Below, piece by piece: positions 55,280-64,000 of a stretch of DNA of 64,000 nt. The stretch covers positions 1,091,501 through 1,155,500 of the forward strand of contig NC_019738.1 in NCBI RefSeq assembly GCF_000317515.1. Direction: 5' to 3'. Positions within the stretch are counted from its first letter, which is position 1. Each line of letters starts with the position of its first letter. The notes under the pieces are model-generated. The model was not told where the DNA came from. It did no database searches and saw nothing but the letters and a program-made list of their open reading frames with translations. The position numbers and the translations under genes were made by a program. This DNA is from Allocoleopsis franciscana PCC 7113. Lineage in GTDB: Bacteria; Cyanobacteriota; Cyanobacteriia; Cyanobacteriales; Coleofasciculaceae.

Positions 55280-58200
55280 TTAACTTGCGTCTCCCAATCG
55301 TGTGGGTTGATGGGGGTGAGGTGGCAGACAATTGAGCATGGGCAGAGAGAAATGGTTTTTTAAGGGCAGTGACACGGTAAATCTCGTTCCTATTCCCACT
55401 TCACTCTCTACAGCGATCTCACCCCGATGTAAGTCAACGCAGGTTTTAACAATTGCTAACCCTAGTCCTGTTCCAGCGATCGCGCCGACATTTTTAGCCC
55501 GGTAGAAAAACTCAAAAAGTCGGGATTGCTCTTCTTTTGGTATCCCTATACCTTGATCTTGGATTTGAAAAATCGCTTTGTCATCCTGACAAGTCAGTTC
55601 AAAGTGAACTTGACCCCCTGCTGGAGAATACTTAATGGCATTGCACAGTAAGTTACTCAGCAGTTGCCTGAGCAGCTTCTTATCCATACAAGCTAAGAAC
55701 CTGTGACCCCGACATACCAACGTTAGGGTGTGTGGGATGCCTGAGGGCGTTGGGTTTAAACTCATCCCTCGCTGCATTTCGGTCACTAAATCTTGGCAGA
55801 ACTCATTGAGTACTAGCGGTTCTGGATTGAATCGAACTTGCCCAGCTTCGGCGGTGCCAATAAATAGCGAATCTTCCAATAACTGGAGCATGTGTTTGAC
55901 TGCATCTTGTATCAGATGCAACTGCTCCACTTTGTCCTCTTGTGTCCATTCATAGTATTCCAGTAACTCCGCCGTAGACATGATCGTCGCTAATGGCGTC
56001 CGGAACTCGTGGGAGGTAATCGAAATAAAGCGAGACTTGAGATCGCCCAGTTCTTTTTCTTTGGCGAGGGCATTGAGAATCTCGACTTCCGCTAACTTGC
56101 GTTCTGTAACGTCCTCCGCAATCCCTGCAATTCGGGCAGGCGAATCCACTTTATGCAAGATGTGGCAGGCACGCACCCAAATCCAACGCACTGAACCATC
56201 GGGTCGCACAATCCGATATTCCTCATCAAAATCTTGCACCTGTTGGAGATGGGGAGTCAAGGCAGCGACGACGCGATCGCGGTCTTCTGGATGTACACTA
56301 TCTAACCAAGATTGAGGTTGCTCGTATAGACTTTGGGTTGTGCGCCCCCAAAGATCCTCATAGGCAGGACTAATGTAAAGGATCTGGCTCAGATCAGGAA
56401 GCGTCAAAAAGAAAACCTCATGGATGTTTTCCGTTAACTGGCGGAATTGCTCTTCCCTTAAGCGCAAATCTTCCTGTGTTTTTCGGTAATCCGTAATATC
56501 GAAGAGTACGCCATCCAAACACAGCAAACTACCGTCTGCGGCAAATACACCTTGACCTTTCTCGTAGACCCATCGTATACTTCCGTCTTTTCCAACCAGT
56601 CGATACTCTATGACATAAGGCTTTCGCAGTGCGATACACTCGGCTACAACCCGCTCCACCCTGGTTCGATCTTCGGGAGCAATCACACTCGTAAATGTCC
56701 GGACTTGATTGTGGAGAAAGTCAGCCGCCGGATAACCTATCATCTCTTCCATGAAATCGCTGATGAAGTCGATGGTCCAGTCCGCATCGTAGGCACGGCG
56801 GTAAACGACACCAGGGATATGATCCACTAAGGAACGGAATCGCTCCTCGCTCTCTCGCAATGCGGCCTCAGCTTGCTTCTGCTCAGTCACATCACGCCCC
56901 ATGATCAGGACTTCATCTTGACTATAGAAAACGCTGCGAATTTCATAATGACGTCGTTCGCCTTTAATCTGTATTGGTGCTTCTGAAACTTGAACCTTAC
57001 CTGTCGAGAGCGTCGCTGCTACATCGGCACTCAGTTTAAGTGCTAATTCGTGTGGCAACAAGCTAGCGATTTTTTTCCCCAGAAACGCATGAGCAGAAAT
57101 CGGCGTCTGGCGATTTTTGGCAGGGATGAAGTCTAGGTAAGTCCCATCTCGATGGATTCGCACTAAGGCGTCGGGAATCGCCTCCAGTAAAGCACGATTT
57201 ACCGCTTCGCTTTGGCGCAGTGCTTGTTGGGCCAAAAAACTTTCGTTCCACAGAGACACTGCCGCCGCTGCGCTGGTGAGCAAATCAACTTCTGATGCCT
57301 GCCAAGGGTGGCCTTCTGTACAATTGTCAAAACCAATAAACCCGAAAAAGGTGCCATTTACTGTCAGGGGCAAAATTAGAATCGAAAGGATTCCCTGAGG
57401 TGCTAAAACGACACGTTCCGATTCGGGAAATTCGGTAATAATACCCGCAATAATTTCGTTTTGCGACAAAACTTGACTCCAGCGGGGGAAAACGTCGTCA
57501 TAGCTTAAGTTTTGTACCGTCTGGCTCTCCATTTTGGGCGGCATCCCTGGAGCGCACCACTCTGCCTGCTGACTCATGAGCAGACGTCCTTGCTCATCTC
57601 GGTAATTTTCAAACACATACACACGACTGGCATCGGCAACTTGCCCCAAGACTTCTAGAATCTCGTTGTACGGCTTTTGTTTGATCAACCCCTGCTGAGT
57701 GTCCTTCTCAAACGCCAGTAACCGACGTTGCACTTCGACTAAGGCGGCTAAGTAACGTTCCCGCTCTGCCAGTACCTCTTCGCTCAGATGACGCTCCGTG
57801 ATGTCGTAAAGGGTGCCACAAGTGCCTGTAATTTTACGGTTAGCATCAAACGTTAATTGGGTGAATACCTCAATCCAGCGATAACTACCACAGGCAGTCC
57901 GATAGCGAACCTCATGGCGGCAGTATTCTTGTTTGCCTGCAATTAACAGTTGAAATTCGTATAAGTTGCGTTGCCGATCATCAGGATGAACGTAATCTAA
58001 GAAGAAAGTACCGAGACTACCTGCGATCGCAAAATCGGTAATTTCACTCCAAGCCGGATTGAGAAAAGTCCAATATCCATTAACATCGGTCTGAAAAATG
58101 ACTTCTTTGACGTTGTCAACCACAGATCGATACTGTTCTTCTCGCTCTCGCAGAGAGGCTTCCACTTGCTGGCGCTGCCCAATTTCCCATTGAAGCTGGA

Positions 58201-58480
58201 GGATAACCTCCTTCAGTTCCGCTAGGGCTTGCCTTAATTCTTGGGTTCGCTCTTCAACCCGTATTTCTAGCTGGTTTTTGGCTTGTTGCAGAGCCTCCTC
58301 TGAAGGCATGTCAGGGCGCTGCCGAAGGAAATGAACCAAAATTAGGAAAATGGAAAAAGAAGAAAAGATAATGATGAAAGTATTGTCGATCTGAACCCTA
58401 AAGATGCTCGATTCCCAGAGACGGTTATATCCATTGGAAATAAAAAAATTGTCAGACAATATTTGTAAGACTTTGAGCAT
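55280..58480 (-). CDS. Large multi-PAS/GAF sensor histidine kinase
   Basis: 1066 residues from the ATG at 58480 (one codon after an alternative ATG). One N-terminal TM helix (about 35-50), a coiled coil, then PAS (about 110-230), GAF (about 245-405, with YRDEQGRL), and PAS domains at about 415-540, 550-670 and 680-800, each ending in a PAC-like DITER or DVTERK. HisKA: ITSHEFRTPLATI. HATPase: NLLCNAIKYSP, QDQGIGIPKEE and GTGLGLAI. It likely phosphorylates the GGDEF-EAL regulator downstream. Signals unknown. Confidence 0.92.
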   Translation of the reverse strand: MLKVLQILSDNFFISNGYNRLWESSIFRVQIDNTFIIIFSSFSIFLILVHFLRQRPDMPSEEALQQAKNQLEIRVEERTQELRQALAELKEVILQLQWEIGQRQQVEASLREREEQYRSVVDNVKEVIFQTDVNGYWTFLNPAWSEITDFAIAGSLGTFFLDYVHPDDRQRNLYEFQLLIAGKQEYCRHEVRYRTACGSYRWIEVFTQLTFDANRKITGTCGTLYDITERHLSEEVLAERERYLAALVEVQRRLLAFEKDTQQGLIKQKPYNEILEVLGQVADASRVYVFENYRDEQGRLLMSQQAEWCAPGMPPKMESQTVQNLSYDDVFPRWSQVLSQNEIIAGIITEFPESERVVLAPQGILSILILPLTVNGTFFGFIGFDNCTEGHPWQASEVDLLTSAAAAVSLWNESFLAQQALRQSEAVNRALLEAIPDALVRIHRDGTYLDFIPAKNRQTPISAHAFLGKKIASLLPHELALKLSADVAATLSTGKVQVSEAPIQIKGERRHYEIRSVFYSQDEVLIMGRDVTEQKQAEAALRESEERFRSLVDHIPGVVYRRAYDADWTIDFISDFMEEMIGYPAADFLHNQVRTFTSVIAPEDRTRVERVVAECIALRKPYVIEYRLVGKDGSIRWVYEKGQGVFAADGSLLCLDGVLFDITDYRKTQEDLRLREEQFRQLTENIHEVFFLTLPDLSQILYISPAYEDLWGRTTQSLYEQPQSWLDSVHPEDRDRVVAALTPHLQQVQDFDEEYRIVRPDGSVRWIWVRACHILHKVDSPARIAGIAEDVTERKLAEVEILNALAKEKELGDLKSRFISITSHEFRTPLATIMSTAELLEYYEWTQEDKVEQLHLIQDAVKHMLQLLEDSLFIGTAEAGQVRFNPEPLVLNEFCQDLVTEMQRGMSLNPTPSGIPHTLTLVCRGHRFLACMDKKLLRQLLSNLLCNAIKYSPAGGQVHFELTCQDDKAIFQIQDQGIGIPKEEQSRLFEFFYRAKNVGAIAGTGLGLAIVKTCVDLHRGEIAVESEVGIGTRFTVSLPLKNHFSLPMLNCLPPHPHQPTRLGDAS

Positions 58481-58483
58481 CAT

Positions 58484-59617
58484 CTATTCGTAATCCCAGT
58501 CCATCAAGCAAGCAGTTTTAGCTCTAACGTAGCTCAGATTAAGTTAAATTTTTTAGTTTATACAGAGACTCATCAAAGCTTTATTGTTACCCAAGAATAA
58601 AAAATATGGCTGATTATAGCTGATGATTGAGTTAAATTATAATTCTATAATTAGCTGGATTAAAATCGTCAATCCAAAGGGATCATACCGTTTTTGTAAA
58701 AATACAATCGGCGGGTAAACAGGGGAACATTTAGATATAAACCCTCCTCACCCTTCTTTAAATGGTGCACATTTTAGATGCTCCCAATCCAACTTTCAGA
58801 CTGAATATTTTCGTCTAATTGCTGAAAACAGCCAATGCACACTCGAAACGCAAGAACTTTTCACCATTGCACTCCTTCATGAATGGAATTGACTGTTCAA
58901 GAGATACTTGTATCCCAAAAGGATAATTATGCGCGATTCTGGTACTAATAAAAAAATTAGAGATTAAAGTTTTAGTAAAGTTCCGGTCGATTTAATCATG
59001 CCGAACTTGGATTGACTATACCCTTTTTTTTGGTAGAAGCGTAGCGGGTTGCCAAAGTAGTCCACAGAAGCACAGAGTTTGCTCTCGGAGAGAATATAGA
59101 GATAAAGGGGGTATAGATATAGATATAGATTCTGTTTTCGCTATGATTATACCGAACCAAGGTAATCATTAAGCTGATTATTCTAGCCTGCGAATAAAGT
59201 TAATTATGACGTTTTTAAAGAAATTAAATTTACTCCTAAAAGAGCATAAATTGAGCTAAATTTAGCTATCTGGAGATCCAGTAATCTAATCAGCATTTAA
59301 ATCGTATAATCCATGCTCCCCCGTCCTAGTAGGAGTTCAGGCCCCGCGAAGCTCCTAATGCGAATTGTGATAGGGATATAAATTGTTTCTATCCCTAGGC
59401 TGGCTGACAACAACGCCAAATGCCCTCGTACAACTGGATCACCCAATCGGGTGAACACTTTAAGACTTTATCGTCAATCCTTCTTGGGGTTGCGATATTG
59501 CCTGAATGCTGTTACAATCTTCTTTAAGGATTATATTCGGCTGAAAAGTTTGTTTTTATTAGATCAAACCGGTCTCCGAATCTAACTCTCCACACCTTCT
59601 GATTTCGGAGCTGCTCT
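58484..59617. other. Long intergenic region before rbp
   Basis: About 1.1 kb with no gene I can support. Features: a single AGATGCTCCCAA end of the MITE type near 58777; TATAGATATAGATATAGAT tandem units near 59111-59129; and a phrase CACAGAAGCACAGAG, common in cyanobacterial spacers. The last about 90 bases should carry the rbp promoter and long leader, since cyanobacterial rbp genes are cold-regulated. Confidence 0.4.
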
Positions 59618-59923
59618 ATGTCAATCTATGTCGGCAACCTCTCCTATGATGTCACGGAAGAAGACATAAGAGAAGTTTTTGCCGAGTACGGAACTGTAAA
59701 TAATGTTACATTGCCTAAAGATCGAGAGACCGGTCGTAAGCGGGGCTTTGCATTTGTAGAAATGGGAACAGACGAAGAAGAAACCGCAGCGATTGAGGCT
59801 CTTGATGGCGCTGAGTGGATGGGTCGAAACCTGAAGGTTAATAAGGCGAAGCCTCGCGAAGACAATAAACCCTTTGGCGGTGGTAGTCGCTCCAACAACT
59901 TTAAATCTTCTCGACGCTACTAA
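59618..59923 (+). CDS. rbp: RNA-binding protein, single RRM (Rbp)
   Basis: 101 residues from an ATG with CGGAG just upstream. One RRM fold: RNP2 is IYVGNLSY (3-10) and RNP1 is RGFAFVEM (about 43-50). A short Gly/Ser tail (FGGGSRSNNF) follows. Cyanobacterial Rbp proteins are often cold-induced and bind RNA. The tight pairing with rpsU downstream is the known cyanobacterial arrangement (rbp-rpsU). Confidence 0.94.
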   Translation: MSIYVGNLSYDVTEEDIREVFAEYGTVNNVTLPKDRETGRKRGFAFVEMGTDEEETAAIEALDGAEWMGRNLKVNKAKPREDNKPFGGGSRSNNFKSSRRY

Positions 59924-59959
59924 TGGGTTGAGAGAGAAGATGAAACTCTAAAGTCTGAA

Positions 59960-59986
59960 GGGCAGGCAAAGAGTCTGTCCTTTTTT
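59960..59986 (+). terminator. Rho-independent terminator between rbp and rpsU
   Basis: Stem GGGCAGGC (59960-59967) pairs with GTCTGTCC (59973-59980), two G-U pairs, loop AAAGA, followed by TTTTTT. It would terminate or attenuate rbp transcription before rpsU, so rpsU may be partly controlled by read-through. Confidence 0.8.
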
Positions 59987-60055
59987 GCTGATGACCGGCT
60001 GGACGCTTAAGCGCTAAGCTGGCTAATAATTCACTCAATCAGAGGAGGAAGCGGG

Positions 60056-60262
60056 ATGGCTCAAGTGATCAGAGGCGAACATGAAGGGATTGAGGCAACC
60101 TTACGTCGATTTAAGCGAGAAGTTTCCAAAGCGGAAATTTTTCCAGACATGAAGAAGCATCGTCACTTTGAAACGCCTATTCAAAAACGCAAGCGCAAAG
60201 CCATTGCCCGACAAAAGCAGGTTAAGAGGATGTCTCGCTACAGAAACAAAAGACGTGATTAA
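60056..60262 (+). CDS. rpsU: 30S ribosomal protein S21
   Basis: 68 residues from an ATG with AGAGGAGG upstream. Very basic: [18 protein letters not shown] and then [26 protein letters not shown]. Ribosomal S21 takes part in initiation of translation. Coupled to rbp across a weak terminator, as in other cyanobacteria. Confidence 0.97.
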   Translation: MAQVIRGEHEGIEATLRRFKREVSKAEIFPDMKKHRHFETPIQKRKRKAIARQKQVKRMSRYRNKRRD

Positions 60263-60365
60263 TTAATAGTGAGTTGCATTCATACAACTTAGGCTCTCTC
60301 CCCATCCATTTTTCTCTGAGGCATGGATTTAGGGAGTTTATTTGTTTATACGCCCTCTCGTGTTT

Positions 60366-61046
60366 TCATGGGCTTTCAAGTCTCTCAATACACTCGGCAC
60401 TATCATTGACGGGTTTATTTACCACCTTACTAACTGGGTAAGCTGTCATTTCTTCAGTTGGATAAGGACACAGTAAAGCCTCTAACGACTCCTGCTGCTT
60501 CATCTGTGGGTTCAACCACAAATCATAGTTCTTTGGGTCAAGAATCACTGGCATTCGGTTGTGAATAGGACGCATCAACTCATTTGCCTCCGTAGTTAAG
60601 AGAGTACAAGACTCAATCGCCTCACCGTCAACAGGTTGCCAACGTTCCCACAAGCCAGCAAACGCGAACGGACATCCATCCTGCAAACGAAAATAATACG
60701 GCTGCTTTTGTTTTTGATTCTCCTGTTGCTGCCACTCATAAAAACCATCGGCTAGTACTAAACAGCGCCGATGCCGGAAAGCACTGCGAAATGATGGTTT
60801 CTCTGCCACCGTTTCTGCTCTAGCATTAATGAGCCGTGATCCCATTTTTGAGTCTTTCGCCCAGCTTGGAATCAGTCCCCAATGTAACATTTTGAACTGC
60901 CTGTCTTGGTGTTCTGGAGTTTGTAGAATCGTAGCCACCGACTGAGTCGGCGCGATATTGTATCGGGGTGTCAGGGGAGGAACCGCCACCTGAAAAACCT
61001 GGGTGATTGTCTCTGCTGATTGGCTCTGACTAAATCTTCCACACAT
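60366..61046 (-). CDS. SOS-response-associated peptidase (SRAP/HMCES family)
   Basis: 226 residues from an ATG. The catalytic cysteine is residue 2 (MCGRFS), so Met removal is required. Other signatures: PRYNIAPTQ, LHWGLIPSWAK, NARAETVAEKP, DGFYEWQ and the RMPVIL region. SRAP proteins crosslink to abasic sites in single-stranded DNA and shield them. Not in a visible operon. Confidence 0.94.
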   Translation of the reverse strand: MCGRFSQSQSAETITQVFQVAVPPLTPRYNIAPTQSVATILQTPEHQDRQFKMLHWGLIPSWAKDSKMGSRLINARAETVAEKPSFRSAFRHRRCLVLADGFYEWQQQENQKQKQPYYFRLQDGCPFAFAGLWERWQPVDGEAIESCTLLTTEANELMRPIHNRMPVILDPKNYDLWLNPQMKQQESLEALLCPYPTEEMTAYPVSKVVNKPVNDSAECIERLESP

Positions 61047-61232
61047 GCTTTTATCCTATGGCCTGTATGATGAAGTCGATATTTCATTTATATAGTATTT
61101 TTGTACTGCTATAAATAAAATCCAAGAATCAACATTTTTTTATAGCCTTCTTTTGAAGGCCGAGAACTAGCAAAAGAGACCTGATAGAGGTAATCTTTGT
61201 TTAACTGGTCACCGTGTCACTCACAAAGAACC

Positions 61233-61715
61233 ATGAATCAGGGTGGTAGAGCCGTCATTTCTGGGAATGTTTTAGAAAAAACGGTTGAAACAATCTTACA
61301 GGTACATGGATATACCGAAATCTGTCGAGATTTGCCTAAAAAACGACGACGAGACTGGCTGCTATACTCGCATGAGCCACCCAAACGATACTCTAAACAG
61401 GTTTATATTGGTTCGGGAATTTATGGAACAGCGATTTACGTAGACTTTTATGTTTTTAATTCTGTATCCATTCCCGATGGTCTTATTGTTGAATGCAAAT
61501 GGCAGCAAGCGGGTGGCTCAGTAGATGAAAAACTTCCCTACCTCAATTTAAATATACAGACTTGTTATCCCTCTCCTACAGTCGTGTTGATTGATGGTGA
61601 AGGAATGAAAAAAGGAGCTATAAATTGGCTAACTAGACAAGTAGATTGTAATCCCAATTTATTGGCTGTACATAACCTAACCCATTTTATGATTTGGGCT
61701 AACAACCATCTTTAA
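61233..61715 (+). CDS. PD-(D/E)XK nuclease, probable restriction endonuclease
   Basis: 160 residues from the ATG at 61233 (a TTG start 36 bases upstream is less likely). Core motif: an Asp-Gly followed by LIVECKWQQAGGSVDEKLPYL, that is the D..ExK nuclease signature. The N-terminal ISGNVLEKTVETILQVHGY is also typical. Its 3' end overlaps by 4 bases the 3' end of the convergent Dam-type methylase, so the two form a likely restriction-modification pair. Confidence 0.8.
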   Translation: MNQGGRAVISGNVLEKTVETILQVHGYTEICRDLPKKRRRDWLLYSHEPPKRYSKQVYIGSGIYGTAIYVDFYVFNSVSIPDGLIVECKWQQAGGSVDEKLPYLNLNIQTCYPSPTVVLIDGEGMKKGAINWLTRQVDCNPNLLAVHNLTHFMIWANNHL

Positions 61716-62539
61716 TAAGATGTAATTAAAACCTCCGAAATTTTACCTCGTTTACTGGCTTTAGAGTTAATTAATCGAGTAGCTGATATTGCATGGATTT
61801 GAAAATCACGGTAAAGTTCTCGGATAAAATTACAATCCGAATTAGAAAGCATAACTTTGACACCCCGTTGAGCTAATTCAGCAAAAACTTCTTTGAGTTT
61901 TATCTGGTCGTCTGGCTTAAAAGCATAACGACTATAAGCCGTAAAATTACTAGTAGGGCTGATGGGATAATAAGGGGGATCAAAATAAACAAAGTCATCA
62001 CAGCTATTCGCAGAATCAAGGATGTACTCAAAATTATTCACATTAATCTGAGCCTTCTGAAGTGCAAAACAGGCTGATCTTAGTAAAGATGGGTTGCAAA
62101 TTTTAGGATTTTTATATTTGCCAACGGGAACATTAAATTGACCTTGAGAGTTCTCTCGATATAAACCATTAAAGCAAGTTTTGTTGAGATAGATAAGACG
62201 TGCAGCTTTCTCCAGATGAGTGATGCCTTTACATTGACGTATATCATAATAATATTCTTTACAATGTTTACTTTGATGTTCTTCTAAAAGTACAATTAGC
62301 TCCTCAACATTGTCTCTAACACACCGATAAACATTAACAAGCTCTGCGTTAATATCTGTTAAAATAGCTGATGGTGGATTAAGATGAAAAAAGACAGCAC
62401 CACCTCCGAGAAAAGGTTCATAGTAAGTCTTAAAGGCTTTAGGAAAATAATGTATATATTGCTGAATAAGCTGGCTCTTACCACCCGCCCACTTTAGGAA
62501 CGGTCGAGGCACAACAGTTGGCTGAACAATCGTATGCAT
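61712..62539 (-). CDS. dam: DNA adenine methylase (Dam family)
   Basis: 275 residues from an ATG. N6-adenine methylase of the alpha group: SAM-binding FLKWAGGK, then EPFLGGGAVFFHL and the catalytic DPPYYP (about 190). Dam-type enzymes often recognise GATC; the recognition sequence here is inferred from family only. It converges with a PD-(D/E)XK nuclease gene (4-base overlap of stops). Confidence 0.9.
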   Translation of the reverse strand: MHTIVQPTVVPRPFLKWAGGKSQLIQQYIHYFPKAFKTYYEPFLGGGAVFFHLNPPSAILTDINAELVNVYRCVRDNVEELIVLLEEHQSKHCKEYYYDIRQCKGITHLEKAARLIYLNKTCFNGLYRENSQGQFNVPVGKYKNPKICNPSLLRSACFALQKAQINVNNFEYILDSANSCDDFVYFDPPYYPISPTSNFTAYSRYAFKPDDQIKLKEVFAELAQRGVKVMLSNSDCNFIRELYRDFQIHAISATRLINSKASKRGKISEVLITSY

Positions 62540-62655
62540 TGATCTTAAAAACTAGTGATGAGTGAGTACAATTTTATTTTCTATATTTTTATGATCGGTG
62601 TCTGCCGTAGTTAGAAAAAAATGATCAGGGCAAAATTTGAGTCTAATCAATAAAA

Positions 62656-64000
62656 ATGCACATCTTGGCAAATCTTAATCATTCAAATTTATATCTCTTT
62701 GTTTTAGTGACGTTCGTCTATTTTATCATTAGTATTTTAAATTATAGATTATTTAAAAACAAATTATCTCTTCCTAATAGCAAAATTAGCTTGATTGCGG
62801 CTTGTCTCTTAATCGTTAATTACATTGTTTTATTAGTTCTCTACGCTACACACAATAATTTTTTTGACCATGCAGAAGCGAACATAGCTACGGTTTCCTG
62901 GCTCTTTCAAAGAGGCAAGCCTATTTATCATGAATTAGAATCTGCTGAGCGCTACAGTATTCCCTATGGCCCAATGCTGTATGTTATTAATGGATTTTTC
63001 TTGAATCTACTAAAGCCCAGTCTATTTTCTGCAAAAATTGGTGGCATATTAGCGGGTGGTCTAAGTCTATTATTGCTATTCTATGCGTTAAAAAAAATAG
63101 TAGGTCTTCAAATCGCAATTTTTTGTTCAGGTTATATAAGTTTAATTTTTATTTCAATTTATTCTTATTTTGCCGCAGCTACTTTTTGGAACAGAAGCGA
63201 TTCTTTCCTAATTATGTTCGTAGCGCTAGGGTTGCTAACGGCAGTTAGAACAACTTCATGGCTGGCAATCTTAGGATCTGCCTTATCGATAGGTATTAGT
63301 GTAAACTTAAAAATTCATGGCATCCTTTATTTTTTACCGATTTATATTTTATTTTATTTTCGCCATGGAATTTACTCTGTTTTATTTTCAATTTTGGGTT
63401 CTCTAATTCTGGTAATTATACCTTTTATTGGTTTTCCCCAAGTATCTCTGACAAACTACATCATTTGGCTAAATGAGTTTGGGGAACAGGGGTTGTCGCT
63501 TAACCTATTAAAGGGAAATATAATTTGGTCACTCTACTTATTGGCTCCTCTACTATTTTTATTTATTTATTTTAAATTTATTAATAATAATGAATTTAAT
63601 GTTTTTCTAAAAAATAATAAATATTTTATTTTTTCCATTTTGGTCAGCCTTCTTGGTGTAGCGATCCTAGGTTCCAAACAGGGTGCAGGAATGAACCATT
63701 TACTTCCTTTGATACCCCCATGGGCTTATTTGTTTGCATTGACCTTATCTCAAGCAATTGCCGTGGAAAGAAAACGTTCCTTCAAGGACATTAATAAGTA
63801 TTCCTATTGCCTTTACATAAGTCTAATTGGCGCTTTGTTAACAGTTACTCTAATAAGAGCATCAGTCAATGAAATCAGATTTATTGATTTATCAAGCAAA
63901 TACCACGATGAACCCGTTCAGGAAATTAATGAAATCCTTCAATCTTATTCAGGCATTACTATTGGAATGGGCTATGGGGGCGATTATGATTTAACCTATT
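62656..64000 (+). CDS. Multispanning membrane protein, glycosyltransferase GT-C-like, partial
   Basis: The frame is open from the ATG at 62656 to the end of the window (448 codons seen), so the gene continues to the right. About 10 or more membrane helices. The Asp after the first helices, in FFDHAEANIATVSW, and YSIPYGPMLYV fit the GT-C (ArnT/PMT-like) lipid-linked sugar transferase family, where an acidic residue in the first extracytoplasmic loop is catalytic. Substrate unknown. Start chosen as the only ATG at the frame beginning. AT-rich, lower GC than most neighbours, so it may be transferred DNA. Confidence 0.75.
   Translation, partial: MHILANLNHSNLYLFVLVTFVYFIISILNYRLFKNKLSLPNSKISLIAACLLIVNYIVLLVLYATHNNFFDHAEANIATVSWLFQRGKPIYHELESAERYSIPYGPMLYVINGFFLNLLKPSLFSAKIGGILAGGLSLLLLFYALKKIVGLQIAIFCSGYISLIFISIYSYFAAATFWNRSDSFLIMFVALGLLTAVRTTSWLAILGSALSIGISVNLKIHGILYFLPIYILFYFRHGIYSVLFSILGSLILVIIPFIGFPQVSLTNYIIWLNEFGEQGLSLNLLKGNIIWSLYLLAPLLFLFIYFKFINNNEFNVFLKNNKYFIFSILVSLLGVAILGSKQGAGMNHLLPLIPPWAYLFALTLSQAIAVERKRSFKDINKYSYCLYISLIGALLTVTLIRASVNEIRFIDLSSKYHDEPVQEINEILQSYSGITIGMGYGGDYDLTY

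Overview
The window comes from a cyanobacterium, almost certainly filamentous and probably diazotrophic. Support: many GCGATCGC (HIP1-type) octamers, a TxlA/HCF164-like thioredoxin, a single-helix high-light-inducible protein, the rbp-rpsU pair, the fused pyrF-pyrE gene, several Uma2-family genes, multi-PAS/GAF kinases, and a CnfR/PatB-type nitrogen-fixation activator beside a nif-type ferredoxin III and a coxBAC operon. Genus and species cannot be read from the sequence. I recognised no rRNA, tRNA or CRISPR array.

Layout. 1-6.7 kb: end of thiD, a membrane-anchored coiled-coil protein, a histidine kinase/response regulator pair, a NIL-ferredoxin, TxlA, a single GAF domain carrying bilin-type cysteines, and small conserved genes. 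6.7-15.5 kb: a DNA phosphorothioation (Dnd) island with dndB, an HNH endonuclease and dndC in a translationally coupled run (ATGA overlaps), then dndD, plus a divergent second DndB/DGQHR-type gene flanked by inverted copies of a palindromic repeat and followed by a MITE-like element. 15.6-25.5 kb: MFS sugar-type carrier, regulators, SDR epimerase, Uma2, phage antirepressor-like protein, PBP4-type lipoprotein, PAS kinase. 25.8-32.6 kb: coxBAC and fdxB on the minus strand, divergent from cnfR. 32.7-37.6 kb: CsbD, an RPI-repeat protein, a pilin-like protein, uvrB, Uma2.

37.7-42.3 kb: a tight three-gene operon of a dynamin-like GTPase, a small TRAFAC-type GTPase and a one-pass membrane protein. 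A decayed second copy of uvrB and Uma2 sequence lies on its far side, so the operon looks like cargo between partial repeats of its own flank. It is the best candidate here for an undescribed system. 42.4-53.3 kb: PRC-barrel stress protein, HDAC-family protein, PyrF-PyrE, a TPR-CHAT pseudogene, NrdG-like radical SAM protein, hydrolase, MerR regulator, a 56-residue Hlip and alanine dehydrogenase. 53.4-58.5 kb: a large hybrid PAS/GAF kinase and a GGDEF-EAL response regulator. 59.6-64 kb: rbp, rpsU, an SRAP protein, a convergent PD-(D/E)XK nuclease/Dam methylase pair, and a GT-C-like membrane protein running off the right edge.

The Dnd genes with HNH, the Dam-nuclease pair, the GTPase operon and the CHAT remnants make this a chromosome segment with several genome-defence or conflict-type modules set among ordinary housekeeping and signalling genes.
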